A stretch of DNA of 43,032 bases. Source: Bacteroidales bacterium (GTDB lineage Bacteria; Bacteroidota; Bacteroidia; Bacteroidales; VadinHA17). This document shows positions 8,557 through 17,589 of this stretch, one piece after another. The DNA lies in contig PLNT01000020.1 in assembly GCA_003141895.1 (NCBI GenBank), forward strand, positions 1 through 43,032, given 5' to 3'. The notes beneath the pieces were generated by a model that saw only the letters and a program-made list of their open reading frames with translations, was not told the DNA's origin and made no database searches. The stretch's first letter is position 1, and each line of letters opens with the position of its first letter. The position numbers and the translations under genes are program-made.

Positions 8557-9633
8557 TTAAAGCAATGATTTATATATTTCATCTAATTTTTTTAACACTT
8601 CATCCGGCAGGTACTTCTGAACATGAAGCTCAGAAACCTCTCCGAATCGCTTAACCAGATCCTTATGATCAAGCATATTGTTTATAGCCAGTTCAATCTG
8701 ACGCAGGTTTCCCGGTTCTATTAAAATCCCATTTTCATTTTCTCTCACTATTTCTGAAACGCCTCCAACATCTGTGGCAATGATTGCTTTTCCATACGAC
8801 ATTGCCTCGAGAATTGATATGGGTAAACCCTCGGTATATGATGGTAGTATAAATACATCTGAATTATTAAAAGCTTCTGATTTTTTTTCATTGTCCACCC
8901 ATCCTAAACATTCAATGATATCTCCTGTTTGGTGCTCATTGATCAGAGTTTTTAACTTTTGTGTATCGCCGTTACCGCCGATTAGTAATTTCATTCTGGA
9001 TCTGTAATCTACTTTATTATTCTCAATGACTGTTAAAAGATCAAAGATGCCTTTAGCCTCACATATTAAACCAAAAAATAAAAAAGTTAATAAATCGGGA
9101 CTGGTAGTTCTTTGAAGTTTATGAGGATAGTCTATGATATTTGGCAATACAACCAGCATTTTTATGTTAAAATTGTCTTTGAAATATTTATACCACGATT
9201 GAGAAAGAGTTATTATACAGTCAGAATTATTTAAGAGAATTCTTATTAGTCGTTTTGAAAAGCTTCCGCTTTTTTTATAAAAATCTCCAAACCCTCCTCC
9301 ATGGATATGATAAACAATTTTTTTCCTGAAGATATACCTGCAGATTAAGAAAATAATGAATTTCCGATAGAAACTACTATTCGACGCTCCATGAATATGG
9401 ATGATTTTTATTCTCCGGTTTGAAATCAGGATAAAAATAAGTTTGAAGATACTTTTAAAGAAAATATAACTCTTGTAAAAACCCGAACCCACTTTATAAC
9501 TTGGAATAAAATTAAACACACCGAAGTACTTACTATAAACACTAATGACTGCTCCGACTCCGCCGCGATGATTTTTGTAATCCGGCCCAACTGTAAGTAC
9601 TATCGATGATAATTGTGATGATAATAGTTCCAT
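8557..9633 (-). CDS. Glycosyltransferase family 4
   Basis: 358 residues, GT-B fold. The acceptor half begins with a glycine-rich HRGGVGAVISVYSKYF and contains IIHIHGASN and VYHIHGGGFGDF. The donor half has LFFGLICEAKGIFDLL and the retaining-GT4 signature EGLPISILEAMSYGKAI with two glutamates eight residues apart (EX7E), then TDVGGVSEIV. It transfers a sugar from a nucleotide donor to a lipid-linked acceptor on the cytoplasmic side. It lies 3 bp upstream of the CapK-like gene and 30 bp downstream of the beta-propeller gene. The donor sugar cannot be read from sequence. Confidence 0.92.
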   Translation of the reverse strand: MELLSSQLSSIVLTVGPDYKNHRGGVGAVISVYSKYFGVFNFIPSYKVGSGFYKSYIFFKSIFKLIFILISNRRIKIIHIHGASNSSFYRKFIIFLICRYIFRKKIVYHIHGGGFGDFYKKSGSFSKRLIRILLNNSDCIITLSQSWYKYFKDNFNIKMLVVLPNIIDYPHKLQRTTSPDLLTFLFFGLICEAKGIFDLLTVIENNKVDYRSRMKLLIGGNGDTQKLKTLINEHQTGDIIECLGWVDNEKKSEAFNNSDVFILPSYTEGLPISILEAMSYGKAIIATDVGGVSEIVRENENGILIEPGNLRQIELAINNMLDHKDLVKRFGEVSELHVQKYLPDEVLKKLDEIYKSLL

Positions 9634-9663
9634 TTTCTTTCAAAGAATGAGATAGTTTCGAAA

Positions 9664-10611
9664 TCAGCCTTTCGATTTAATATTTTCCCTGTTTTTGGCG
9701 CGGATTCGTTTGTATCTGAAATGTCCTTTGAACACCTTTACTGGAGAAAAAGTCCATTTTCTTCCATCAACAACAATAATATTATCTACTACATTGATAG
9801 TATGGATCGTCATGATACCACGATTATGTTTATTCTTATTATTTATGGATATGTCGAAATAAGGTTGCTCGGTGACATTTTTTTCATTCAGTTCAGTTAC
9901 CTTATTTATTGTAATTGACTCCCCATAGATATTTTGGCAGTTTTGTGTCGGCCTGTATATTTCCCCGTCAACTTCAATAAAGTTCCCCGCAGGCCTGTTC
10001 CCATCCAATCCTTCTTTAACAGGGTTATTGCAATGAGCTGTATATGGACCCAACAAACTATCGGCAAAGAAAATATATAATTTATACCCGGTTTCTGTAT
10101 AGCCTATGGTGCCAAAAAGCCAATATTTATTATCCTTTTTCAATATTGTAGAGTCTCTCAGTGGAAGATCTATAATATCCTTTAAAAAGGTCATTGTCTC
10201 ATTTTCAGAATCATATTCATAACATGATAGTTTCCCGCTTTGGCCCGCCTCAGGGAAAATGTAAGTTTTATTATTTTCAGTAAAATAAAACGGATAAGAA
10301 ATATGGCTTTTTGTGTCTAAAAGGGTCTTATAATCAATTGGTTTAAAGTCTTTGTCCAGTGTAACCACCGAAAGAACACCATAATCTGTATCATATGGAA
10401 ATTCTTCGTGGAGAATCTTGAGTTTACTATCGCCGGAAATCATAATAAATGGATCAGCATAGTACTTATCATATGAATTTGGAAATAACCATGTAATATC
10501 CGGATCAAATGACCTCTCTTTTATAATGTTTTTAATATCACCTCTGCAAATCCCGATTGTCCAGTTTTTGTAGAATAATTTGTCAATATATTTGGAGTAC
10601 ACGTTTTTCAT
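9664..10611 (-). CDS. GINT1 N-terminal-like beta-propeller protein
   Basis: 315 residues resembling the N-terminal domain of plant glucosamine inositolphosphorylceramide transferase 1, a GH43-like five-bladed propeller. Repeated blades include YYADPFIMISGDSKLKILHEEF, then SYPFYFTENNKTYIFPEAG, DSTILKKDNKYWLFGT, and NRPAGNFIEVDGEIYRPTQN with GESITI. The GT64 transferase domain that follows in plants is absent. Bacterial stand-alone forms occur inside polysaccharide operons. Whether they hydrolyse, bind or transfer sugars is not established; acidic residues in the DPF and PEAG motifs are candidate active-site positions by analogy with GH43. No signal peptide, so a cytoplasmic role during assembly is likely. 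Confidence 0.7.
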   Translation of the reverse strand: MKNVYSKYIDKLFYKNWTIGICRGDIKNIIKERSFDPDITWLFPNSYDKYYADPFIMISGDSKLKILHEEFPYDTDYGVLSVVTLDKDFKPIDYKTLLDTKSHISYPFYFTENNKTYIFPEAGQSGKLSCYEYDSENETMTFLKDIIDLPLRDSTILKKDNKYWLFGTIGYTETGYKLYIFFADSLLGPYTAHCNNPVKEGLDGNRPAGNFIEVDGEIYRPTQNCQNIYGESITINKVTELNEKNVTEQPYFDISINNKNKHNRGIMTIHTINVVDNIIVVDGRKWTFSPVKVFKGHFRYKRIRAKNRENIKSKG

Positions 10612-10644
10612 TATAGAAGATGTTAATAGTTAACCCGTTATAAA

Positions 10645-11826
10645 CTAATTTTGATTTACCAGCTTTTCAGGAACTTCACTCTGGTTTTCCTTTGCTATTC
10701 TATTTTGGATCAGATCAGTGAAAATCTGGCTAATCTCATTTATTTTAGCCTCATTCAGGACATGAGTACGTTCTACATACGATTTTGCCCTTTCAGCAAA
10801 GTCATTAGTATACCTGAAAGTGTCAATTGCTTTCAGCATACCATTCAAATCCCCGTTTAAAACTTCACCAAGTCTCTCCTTTATAATAGTTGAACCCGGA
10901 TCAACATTTAATGATAGAACAGGAATTCCATAGGCCCATGCTTCAATAAATATGTTAGGGAAACCCTCCATAAGGGAAGTGCTTATCAATGCTTTTGAAG
11001 TTGCAATTTGAAGCAATGTCTCTGAATGATCTAATTTCCCAAAAAGTGAAACATTCTGAAAGGATTTCAATTTCTCATAATAAAAATGGCCCTCTTTGTC
11101 TCTGGGTGGACCAACGACTTTGAATAAGTGCTTAGGGGAGTTTTTAACCAGTTCGAAAAACTGAGCAAATCCTTTTCGTTTATCTATCCATCCGACATAA
11201 ATAAAATCATTATGGTCAGCAGGAGTAATTGAAGGCAAGAGTGATAAATCGATCAGATTATTGAAAACCAAGGATTTGATTCCTCGTTCTGACAACATTT
11301 CCTTTTGTCCTTCATGCTGCACAAAAACTACATCTGATTTATGCAGTAACCATGGATATACAATCTCACAGAAAAATCCGTCGACGATAACCCAGGGATT
11401 ACGGAAATAGGTTGAATAGAAATACTTCCATCTCATCTTAAAACTCATGACATCGAGATCTTCTGCCAACCCTAATATGAATTTAGCTCTTACTTTGCGG
11501 GCAGCCCACCATGCGATGATGTGCCTCGAATCGCGGATACGGCAATAATATACATCAGCGTTCTGATCCCTGAGGGTTGAGTAAAGCCGGGGAAGCCTGT
11601 GTGTAAATGTCCGGATCATTCTTATTCCTTTATTCCATCCTTTAACAGGAATAATTTTAATACCCTCCGGACTTTGAAATTCCTCATTAACTGCATAATC
11701 AACGACTACCACTTCATGTCCAGCTTTTGCCAACGCTTTAGCAAGCAGCGCAATCTGCAATTCACCGCCTCCGCTCGTATTTCCTGTCAGAGCTTTCCCA
11801 ATATCACCCCAAAAACAAATTTTCAT
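10645..11826 (-). CDS. Glycosyltransferase family 4
   Basis: 393 residues, GT-B fold. N-terminus MKICFWGDIGKALTGNTSGG with the glycine-rich acceptor loop SGGGELQIALLAKALAKAGH. The C-terminal domain carries FIYVGWIDKRKGFAQFFEL and EGFPNIFIEAWAYGIPVL, in which the two glutamates form the EX7E motif that binds the nucleotide-sugar donor. Cytoplasmic or membrane-peripheral action is expected; no signal peptide. It is 17 bp from the next upstream gene. The acceptor domain is unusually basic in the middle (TFTHRLPRLYSTLRDQ), a common membrane-binding feature. Donor and linkage unknown. Confidence 0.92.
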   Translation of the reverse strand: MKICFWGDIGKALTGNTSGGGELQIALLAKALAKAGHEVVVVDYAVNEEFQSPEGIKIIPVKGWNKGIRMIRTFTHRLPRLYSTLRDQNADVYYCRIRDSRHIIAWWAARKVRAKFILGLAEDLDVMSFKMRWKYFYSTYFRNPWVIVDGFFCEIVYPWLLHKSDVVFVQHEGQKEMLSERGIKSLVFNNLIDLSLLPSITPADHNDFIYVGWIDKRKGFAQFFELVKNSPKHLFKVVGPPRDKEGHFYYEKLKSFQNVSLFGKLDHSETLLQIATSKALISTSLMEGFPNIFIEAWAYGIPVLSLNVDPGSTIIKERLGEVLNGDLNGMLKAIDTFRYTNDFAERAKSYVERTHVLNEAKINEISQIFTDLIQNRIAKENQSEVPEKLVNQN

Positions 11827-11843
11827 ACTCCCGATCTTCGTAA

Positions 11844-12974
11844 CTAATTTTTCATTGTAACCGTGAAAGACGGAATTGTTACTTCCATCATATACAACGA
11901 TATATACTTCTTAGCGCATTCTTCGATGCTGAAATAATTATTGTAATACTGTATCAGATCCTCTTTTTTAATTTTGTCCTTATTTTCAAGATAATCCCTG
12001 ATAGCGACATAATAATCGTCTTCGGAGACAGATTTTGATAAATACCCCGTTTCTCCATTTTTAATTGTGTTAATTAATCCTCCTATAGGTGTACAGATAG
12101 GAGTACATCCGCACGCAAATGCTTCAATGAGACTGATAGGCATTCCTTCGCGGACAGAACTCAGACAAAAGGCATCAGCATTTAAAAGATAGTCAGAGAC
12201 ATTGTGCTTCTCACCAAGAAAAATAATTTTATCACAGGCTAATTTTTTAAGGTTCCTACCTTCTTCCGAATCAAATCCTGAGCCAATTATCAATAACAGG
12301 GCATGATCTTCGTTATTCATTATTTTATTAAAAGCACCTATCAGTGTCCGTTGATTTTTGGCAGCATTACAGGTACCAATGTGCAAAAATATTGAGCTTC
12401 CGTTATCTCTATATTTCTGAATATCATTTTTTACATCTGAAAACGCTGAAGTAGGATTTGGCTGAGCTCTGCCATTATATATTTCATTATAAGATGAAAA
12501 TTTATAATAAGATAAAAAAGATCGCGATACCTCTTCAGAAATGGTAATAGCTTTCATCTTAAATTTCGAATAAAAAAATCGTCTTATCCAATATTCAAAC
12601 GAGCTTTTCACCTCACTCTTAGGTATACTGTGTATAGTATGAAAAAACCTGATTTTTGGATAAAGTAAAGTGAGGGGAAAAACATAGTTTACCAGGTTAA
12701 GATGAGAATGAACAACATCGGGTTTAAGCTTTTTAACTAACCGATTGATAATTGCTATATTACTTATCCTTAGTCCTTCGGGAATTTTAAGATTTATATA
12801 ATTCAGTTTATCAGATAAATCTCTTCTATAAAACCCTGAATTACCCTGCAAATCATCACGCAAAACACATAAAGTCACATCATTATCCTGACGTGCAAGT
12901 TCATTCGACAGATCCACAACAAATCGTTCAGCCCCACCCGGCCCAAGAGAATATACAAGTTGAAGAATTTTCAT
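11844..12974 (-). CDS. Glycosyltransferase family 4
   Basis: 376 residues. The N-terminus MKILQLVYSLGPGGAERFVV is the classic GT4 start with the GGAERFV acceptor-site loop. VVHSHLNLVNYVF, FFHTIHSIPKSE and the donor-domain segment FLHIGTCNAAKNQRTLIGAF follow; REGMPISLIEAFACGCTPI contains the EX7E pair and PIGGLINTI closes the site. This is a retaining hexosyl- or related transferase in the polysaccharide operon. It ends 17 bp before the next gene and starts 4 bp after the preceding stop. Sugar specificity cannot be assigned. Confidence 0.92.
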   Translation of the reverse strand: MKILQLVYSLGPGGAERFVVDLSNELARQDNDVTLCVLRDDLQGNSGFYRRDLSDKLNYINLKIPEGLRISNIAIINRLVKKLKPDVVHSHLNLVNYVFPLTLLYPKIRFFHTIHSIPKSEVKSSFEYWIRRFFYSKFKMKAITISEEVSRSFLSYYKFSSYNEIYNGRAQPNPTSAFSDVKNDIQKYRDNGSSIFLHIGTCNAAKNQRTLIGAFNKIMNNEDHALLLIIGSGFDSEEGRNLKKLACDKIIFLGEKHNVSDYLLNADAFCLSSVREGMPISLIEAFACGCTPICTPIGGLINTIKNGETGYLSKSVSEDDYYVAIRDYLENKDKIKKEDLIQYYNNYFSIEECAKKYISLYMMEVTIPSFTVTMKN

Positions 12975-12978
12975 TAAA

Positions 12979-14151
12979 TTAATTTAAAGTTTCAAGAAAC
13001 CGGATGATCCTTTTAGCCTGAAAATTATAGTTAAAAGTTGTTGTGGTCAGCTCTTTTCCCTGACCTGCAATTTTCAAAGCGATATCATAATTATTGAGAA
13101 CGTAATCTAATTTTTCAGCCAGTTCAGAAGTGTTTCCTGGTTCAATTAGAAATGAATCCACACCGTCGGTCAAATAATCTGGAATTTCGCCAACTTTAAC
13201 TGTTACAACAGGCTTCGCGGTTGCCATATATTCAGTTAACTTTGATGGGAATGATGCCTGCGTTTCCAGATCTTTTGCTCTTACCATAACTAAAATTTCA
13301 GAATGGATTATATATCTGATTATCTCAGTACGCGAAAGATATCCAAGCACTGTAACTTTTGAGGACAGATTCAGGTCCTGAATCAGATTCTTTATTTGTT
13401 CCATTTCTTTTTCAGAACAGAATCCCCCAAGGATAAGGTTCAAATCAGGATGATTATTTGTAAGTGATGCGAATGCCCTAATTAAGACATCTACATTATC
13501 TCTATTGAAGGTCAGTCCACCAAAATAACCAATGTATGGATGCGGGAACGGGCTTTCCCCGTTCTGAGAAAACCTTGTCGGATCCACGGTGCTGGGAATC
13601 AGAAATAATTTATTTTGAGGTACGCCATTATGCTTAAAGAAATCAACCAGAAATTGAGATATACAGAATATTCCGTCACATAATCGTGATTCTATTTTGA
13701 GCTTAAAAAATCCCTCTATCTTTTTCAAACTGCCTTTCTGATAATTAATTAACGGATGTTCACTGCATTCTTTGACCAGTTTTGACCCGGTAATTTTGGA
13801 TAAATACCATGCGAACACATGGGTGGAAAGCCGCATTGTATATACCATTATTGTCTCTATGTTCTCCGTTTTTATTATTTTTCTGAATAATCTTATGGCT
13901 TTAAAGTATTTCACGAATTTCTGCCACCGCCGGATTAAGAAATATTTATTTCTTTCGGCCTGACCAAAAGGATGGTAATAACTGATACCCTCGGTAATGC
14001 CTTCCTGGTCTTTTACATACTCATTCTCAAAACAGATTACAGAAACACCTACTCCATTTTCGATAAGCCCTTTTGCATAGGCATAAACCCGGTTTGTAGA
14101 AGCATTCCCCTCAGGAAAAGAAAAGTTATCTCCAAAAATCACAAACGCCAT
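12979..14151 (-). CDS. Glycosyltransferase family 4
   Basis: The start is placed at the ATG at 14151, giving 390 residues, because the GT-B fold begins at MAFVIFGDNFSFPEGNAST. An in-frame ATG at 14199 would add 16 residues (MHVNAGAIYRYFEIIF) but would sit directly against the upstream stop. The donor half contains YIGYFGGLTFNRDNVDVLI, VTVLGYLSRTEIIRYI and ASFPSKLTEYMATAKPVV, a GT4 donor site with a degenerate EX7E, followed by VGEIPDYL. It is most similar in layout to GT4 enzymes that assemble cell-surface heteropolysaccharides. Specificity unknown. Confidence 0.9.
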   Translation of the reverse strand: MAFVIFGDNFSFPEGNASTNRVYAYAKGLIENGVGVSVICFENEYVKDQEGITEGISYYHPFGQAERNKYFLIRRWQKFVKYFKAIRLFRKIIKTENIETIMVYTMRLSTHVFAWYLSKITGSKLVKECSEHPLINYQKGSLKKIEGFFKLKIESRLCDGIFCISQFLVDFFKHNGVPQNKLFLIPSTVDPTRFSQNGESPFPHPYIGYFGGLTFNRDNVDVLIRAFASLTNNHPDLNLILGGFCSEKEMEQIKNLIQDLNLSSKVTVLGYLSRTEIIRYIIHSEILVMVRAKDLETQASFPSKLTEYMATAKPVVTVKVGEIPDYLTDGVDSFLIEPGNTSELAEKLDYVLNNYDIALKIAGQGKELTTTTFNYNFQAKRIIRFLETLN

Positions 14152-14201
14152 AAAAATAATTTCAAAGTATCTATATATTGCTCCAGCATTGACATGCAAG
14201 G

Positions 14202-15476
14202 CTAAATTGCCAACTTATCAAGCTTGTCATTTTTTAACAGAATTGAAGAGTAGATGTTCAGGAGATCCTCAACAATTTTCCGAGGCTCGTGCCTTATCCT
14301 TGCCCTCAACCGTCCGTTTATTCCCAGTTTATTTGCAAAATTTCTGTCTTTAATTAACTCAATTATCGCTCCTGCCAGGGAATATGGGTCGCCATCCTGT
14401 ACCAGAAGTCCCTCTTTCCTGTCGGTTAATATACCTGGAGTGCCACCCGCGTAGGTAGCAATTACCGGCATGCCAAGTAACATAGCTTCACAAATACCGT
14501 TAGGGCTGTTTTCGATGTGTGACGGATGGATATACAGGTCAGCATTTACTAATTGACCTATAAGTTCATCTTCCTGCAGAGGACCCAATAACTGAATATC
14601 TATGTCTCTGAATTTGGTTTTGTATATACGTTCAACCAGGTACGATATCTCATATTCTTCTTTAAGTCCAGCAATTTTCCAGATTATATTGCAACCTGTG
14701 AATAACTGGTTTAGAATAATTTTGCATTCCAATATTGTTTCAAGACCTTTATAAATATTATTTCTGATAGTACTCATGATAACGAAGTCAGAATCAGCTT
14801 TTTTGGAACGCCACTCATTGAGGTAGAATGCGGGACGAATCATTTCCTCGCAATGAAAATATTCGGAATCAGGGGATAAAACAGATGACAACCGCCTGTC
14901 AAAATCAGTTCTTCCCATAAAATATTTGCATGCTTTGAATATCCTTTTTTCCCTGGCTGCAGACTTTTTATTTACCCAGTAACCATGAAATAATCCATGA
15001 CCTTTTAGTAGTAGCAATTTATCTGAGTGTCGAAGTATGTCTAAAGCACTCAGCCCAATAAACCATTTATGATCATTCAGAGTCAAGTTCCCCTGTAAAT
15101 GGATTACACACGGAATATTTGTTCTCGGGATGAGAAGGCCAAAATCACTTTCGGTTCCGAATATATGTATAATATCAGGCTTAAACTCCTGGACAATATT
15201 TAAATAAAACTGGATAATATTTTCATCTTCAATATTATGTTTAAACCGATTATACAATTTTTTGAATTTGTTTCTTACAGGTTCAGTTCTGACAGGAAAA
15301 TAACTCGTATTTCCGATCTTGAACTGCCAGGAATCGAATTGATTTGAGTTAAATACTATTCCAAGGTGAATATCAGGTACCTTTGATATTTCTGCTTCTA
15401 AAGAGGAAATCCAACTGCACCCGATATCCTTATTAGAACCTACAATCTCAGCATTAGAAAACCACAGTACTTTCAC
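14202..15476 (-). CDS. Glycosyltransferase family 4
   Basis: 424 residues. N-terminus MKVLWFSNAEIVGSNKDIGC, then IIHIFGTESDFGLLIPRTNI and PCVIHLQGNLT in the acceptor domain. The donor domain contains IDIQLLGPLQEDELIGQLV and HIENSPNGICEAMLLGMPVI with the EX7E glutamates, followed by TYAGGTPGILTD. Its ATG overlaps the stop of the GT2 gene as ATGA (15473-15476), so the two are probably translated together and act in successive steps. This is the longest GT4 in the operon, with an insertion around residues 130-200 rich in basic residues that may contact membrane or acceptor lipid. Confidence 0.9.
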   Translation of the reverse strand: MKVLWFSNAEIVGSNKDIGCSWISSLEAEISKVPDIHLGIVFNSNQFDSWQFKIGNTSYFPVRTEPVRNKFKKLYNRFKHNIEDENIIQFYLNIVQEFKPDIIHIFGTESDFGLLIPRTNIPCVIHLQGNLTLNDHKWFIGLSALDILRHSDKLLLLKGHGLFHGYWVNKKSAAREKRIFKACKYFMGRTDFDRRLSSVLSPDSEYFHCEEMIRPAFYLNEWRSKKADSDFVIMSTIRNNIYKGLETILECKIILNQLFTGCNIIWKIAGLKEEYEISYLVERIYKTKFRDIDIQLLGPLQEDELIGQLVNADLYIHPSHIENSPNGICEAMLLGMPVIATYAGGTPGILTDRKEGLLVQDGDPYSLAGAIIELIKDRNFANKLGINGRLRARIRHEPRKIVEDLLNIYSSILLKNDKLDKLAI

Positions 15477-16534
15477 GCCAGTTTATATTTAATCATAATT
15501 TTCCTGATCCTGTTAGGTATATTCTTAATACGACTCAACTGATAAGCTAACTGTTTCAAAGGAGCTTCAATTCTGATCATAATAATACCTATCTTATAAC
15601 TACCCGTATCGATAATAGATTCGACATCATCCGTGCGTCTTAATTTTACATCAATCTTGTGATCTGAGATATCCTTCATCATATTCACAATTTGTTCAGG
15701 ATGTTCCCCGCGAAATCGTATGAGCCAGCTTGGGAATCTATAAACATTATGAACCCTGTATGGATTTCCTAACCTGAAATAGTTATTTTCGGCCCATTGC
15801 GTTGATTCAAACAAGTCGTCAGGTTTTTCATCCCTGTATATTTTTACTTTCTGTTCGACCTGCCAGGGAAATAAAAGGCAGTAGTGATACATGAAAATGC
15901 CTTTTCTTGCCATCTTCTCACCCCTTATCCAATGTTTGGACCTCATGTCGATACCGTTTTCATCGATAATTGTCGGCGGTTCGTGGGTTAAATATTTATA
16001 ACTCTTATCCCACTTAAAAATACGATGCCAACCGCCTACATTCCGTCTAAGGTATATTGAGTCAGATATATAATTAATATTGCCCCAAAAGCTTTTTTGT
16101 TTAAACGAAATAGATGAGATTGATGAATCATTTTGTAATAATCCGATAATCCTTTGCATATCTGATGATTTATAAAACTCATCGATATCAATCTGCCATA
16201 GATAATCGCCGGTAGCACGTTCAGCATAAGCCCTGCACTGCGGGGTTCTGTCATTGCCAAGCTCATCCTTCTTAGGCCAGAATCCGTCTCTGGTAATAAT
16301 AGTTAGTTTGTTTTCTGTATCTTCTTCCTTTTTAAAATTGTACAGGGTTTCCAAAGTCCCATCAACAGAATGCCCGTCAGGAGTGGTGACTGATTTTGTG
16401 TCAATGTGTCCCCCTTCAACAACAATTATCTCATGCGCAAACGGATAAATTGAACGCAGACAATATCTTGTAAAAGGTTCACCATTCAGAACTATAATAC
16501 CAAATGTTATTTTTGGAAAGTTATTTTTTACCAT
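15473..16534 (-). CDS. Glycosyltransferase family 2
   Basis: 353 residues, GT-A fold. ITFGIIVLNGEPFTRYCLRS is the start of the nucleotide-binding domain, IIVVEGG the second strand, and YLWQIDIDEFY provides the DxD metal-binding aspartates; SKHWIRGEKMARKG and MYHYCLLFPWQVEQKV follow. These GT2-like proteins invert the donor's anomeric configuration. It lacks membrane helices, so it is not a processive synthase. It is the only GT-A enzyme among nine probable glycosyltransferases here and is translationally coupled to the GT4 gene that follows. Confidence 0.85.
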   Translation of the reverse strand: MVKNNFPKITFGIIVLNGEPFTRYCLRSIYPFAHEIIVVEGGHIDTKSVTTPDGHSVDGTLETLYNFKKEEDTENKLTIITRDGFWPKKDELGNDRTPQCRAYAERATGDYLWQIDIDEFYKSSDMQRIIGLLQNDSSISSISFKQKSFWGNINYISDSIYLRRNVGGWHRIFKWDKSYKYLTHEPPTIIDENGIDMRSKHWIRGEKMARKGIFMYHYCLLFPWQVEQKVKIYRDEKPDDLFESTQWAENNYFRLGNPYRVHNVYRFPSWLIRFRGEHPEQIVNMMKDISDHKIDVKLRRTDDVESIIDTGSYKIGIIMIRIEAPLKQLAYQLSRIKNIPNRIRKIMIKYKLA

Positions 16535-16576
16535 ATGTTTAATTATTTGGTAATAAGTTGATATTTAATTGTTTTA

Positions 16577-17587
16577 CTATCTCTTTCTGAGAAGAGATTT
16601 AATTTTTATTTTTAAATCATCTGATAAATCTTCAGGTTCATAACCCATTCTGAAGAAACTTCCGTATTTGATTATTTCAGTTGTGTTGGGATGATATCTG
16701 TCAAGACGTCTAAGCTTTGCATTTTCAATTGGTAAAGGATTTTTTTTAGGTTCGGTGGTAAATGCATATTTAAATCCTGCTTCTTCTGTTGCTTTTAGTA
16801 CCATATCATTATAGTTCCCATTAGGAAAGGCAGCGGATATGGGATATTTTCCGGTGAGATTAAACAGAATATTATTAGATTCACTAAATTCCTGTTTTAT
16901 CTCATCGCGGGTATAATAAGTTAATATTGTATGATTGTGTGTATGATTGCCAATCGACGCATATGGATTTCGGGCAAGATTTTTAATTTCATTCTCATTG
17001 AATGGCCTGTCTATATCAGACCACGGTTCAAAAGCTTTAATTCCAAAATTTTGTGTAATATATTTATTGATTGAAGGGAATTTTAATGACTTCAGTGATC
17101 TTTGTTCATTACGGATAGTTTCAAGGTTTATACCCTGTTTCACCCTGAATTTATAAATTATATCCCACCAATAAGATTTGTTACCTATTACATTATTTGT
17201 TGTAATAAAAAAGACGGCCGGAATATTATATTTCCTGAGTATTTCTAAAACAAGTATATTATTAAAATATCCATCGTCAAATGTTATCATCGCATAAGAC
17301 TGGTCTTCTTTCAGACCGGTTAACAAGTCCTCTGGTACGATAAATTTATATTTGTGATGAAGAAAATATTCAATAAAATCAATAAACTGACTAACCGTCA
17401 TATTATTCTGAGGATCAATATGATTCAGTTGTTTTTGTTTCAAAGATTCATAAAGTCCATGAAAATAAAATATTAACAATTTGTTTTTCTCGGACTTAAA
17501 ATTCAGAAGGAACGGGTTAATAAGATAACCCAGATTTTCAATCACCTTATGGGAATATTTTTCATATGTATTTTTAATAGGTCTCAT
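16577..17587 (-). CDS. Polysaccharide deacetylase (NodB homology domain)
   Basis: 336 residues of carbohydrate esterase family 4 type. Motif 1 YAMITFDDGYFNN (Asp-Asp near 103-105) supplies the catalytic base and a metal ligand, and motif 2 SIGNHTHNHTIL supplies the two metal-binding histidines. FPNGNYNDMV corresponds to motif 3 (usually RxPYG), modified here. The enzyme removes N- or O-acetyl groups from sugars. There is no signal peptide, so it probably deacetylates a lipid-linked intermediate or nucleotide-linked unit on the cytoplasmic side. It lies between the polymerase-like gene (2 bp) and the GT2 gene (42 bp). Confidence 0.88.
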   Translation of the reverse strand: MRPIKNTYEKYSHKVIENLGYLINPFLLNFKSEKNKLLIFYFHGLYESLKQKQLNHIDPQNNMTVSQFIDFIEYFLHHKYKFIVPEDLLTGLKEDQSYAMITFDDGYFNNILVLEILRKYNIPAVFFITTNNVIGNKSYWWDIIYKFRVKQGINLETIRNEQRSLKSLKFPSINKYITQNFGIKAFEPWSDIDRPFNENEIKNLARNPYASIGNHTHNHTILTYYTRDEIKQEFSESNNILFNLTGKYPISAAFPNGNYNDMVLKATEEAGFKYAFTTEPKKNPLPIENAKLRRLDRYHPNTTEIIKYGSFFRMGYEPEDLSDDLKIKIKSLLRKR

Positions 17588-17589
17588 GT

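Noticed and set aside
14152-14199. Sixteen-residue N-terminal extension of the GT4 at 12979-14151
   Set aside because: The fold begins at MAFVIFGDNF; the extension has no GT-B features. It is kept as an alternative start only.
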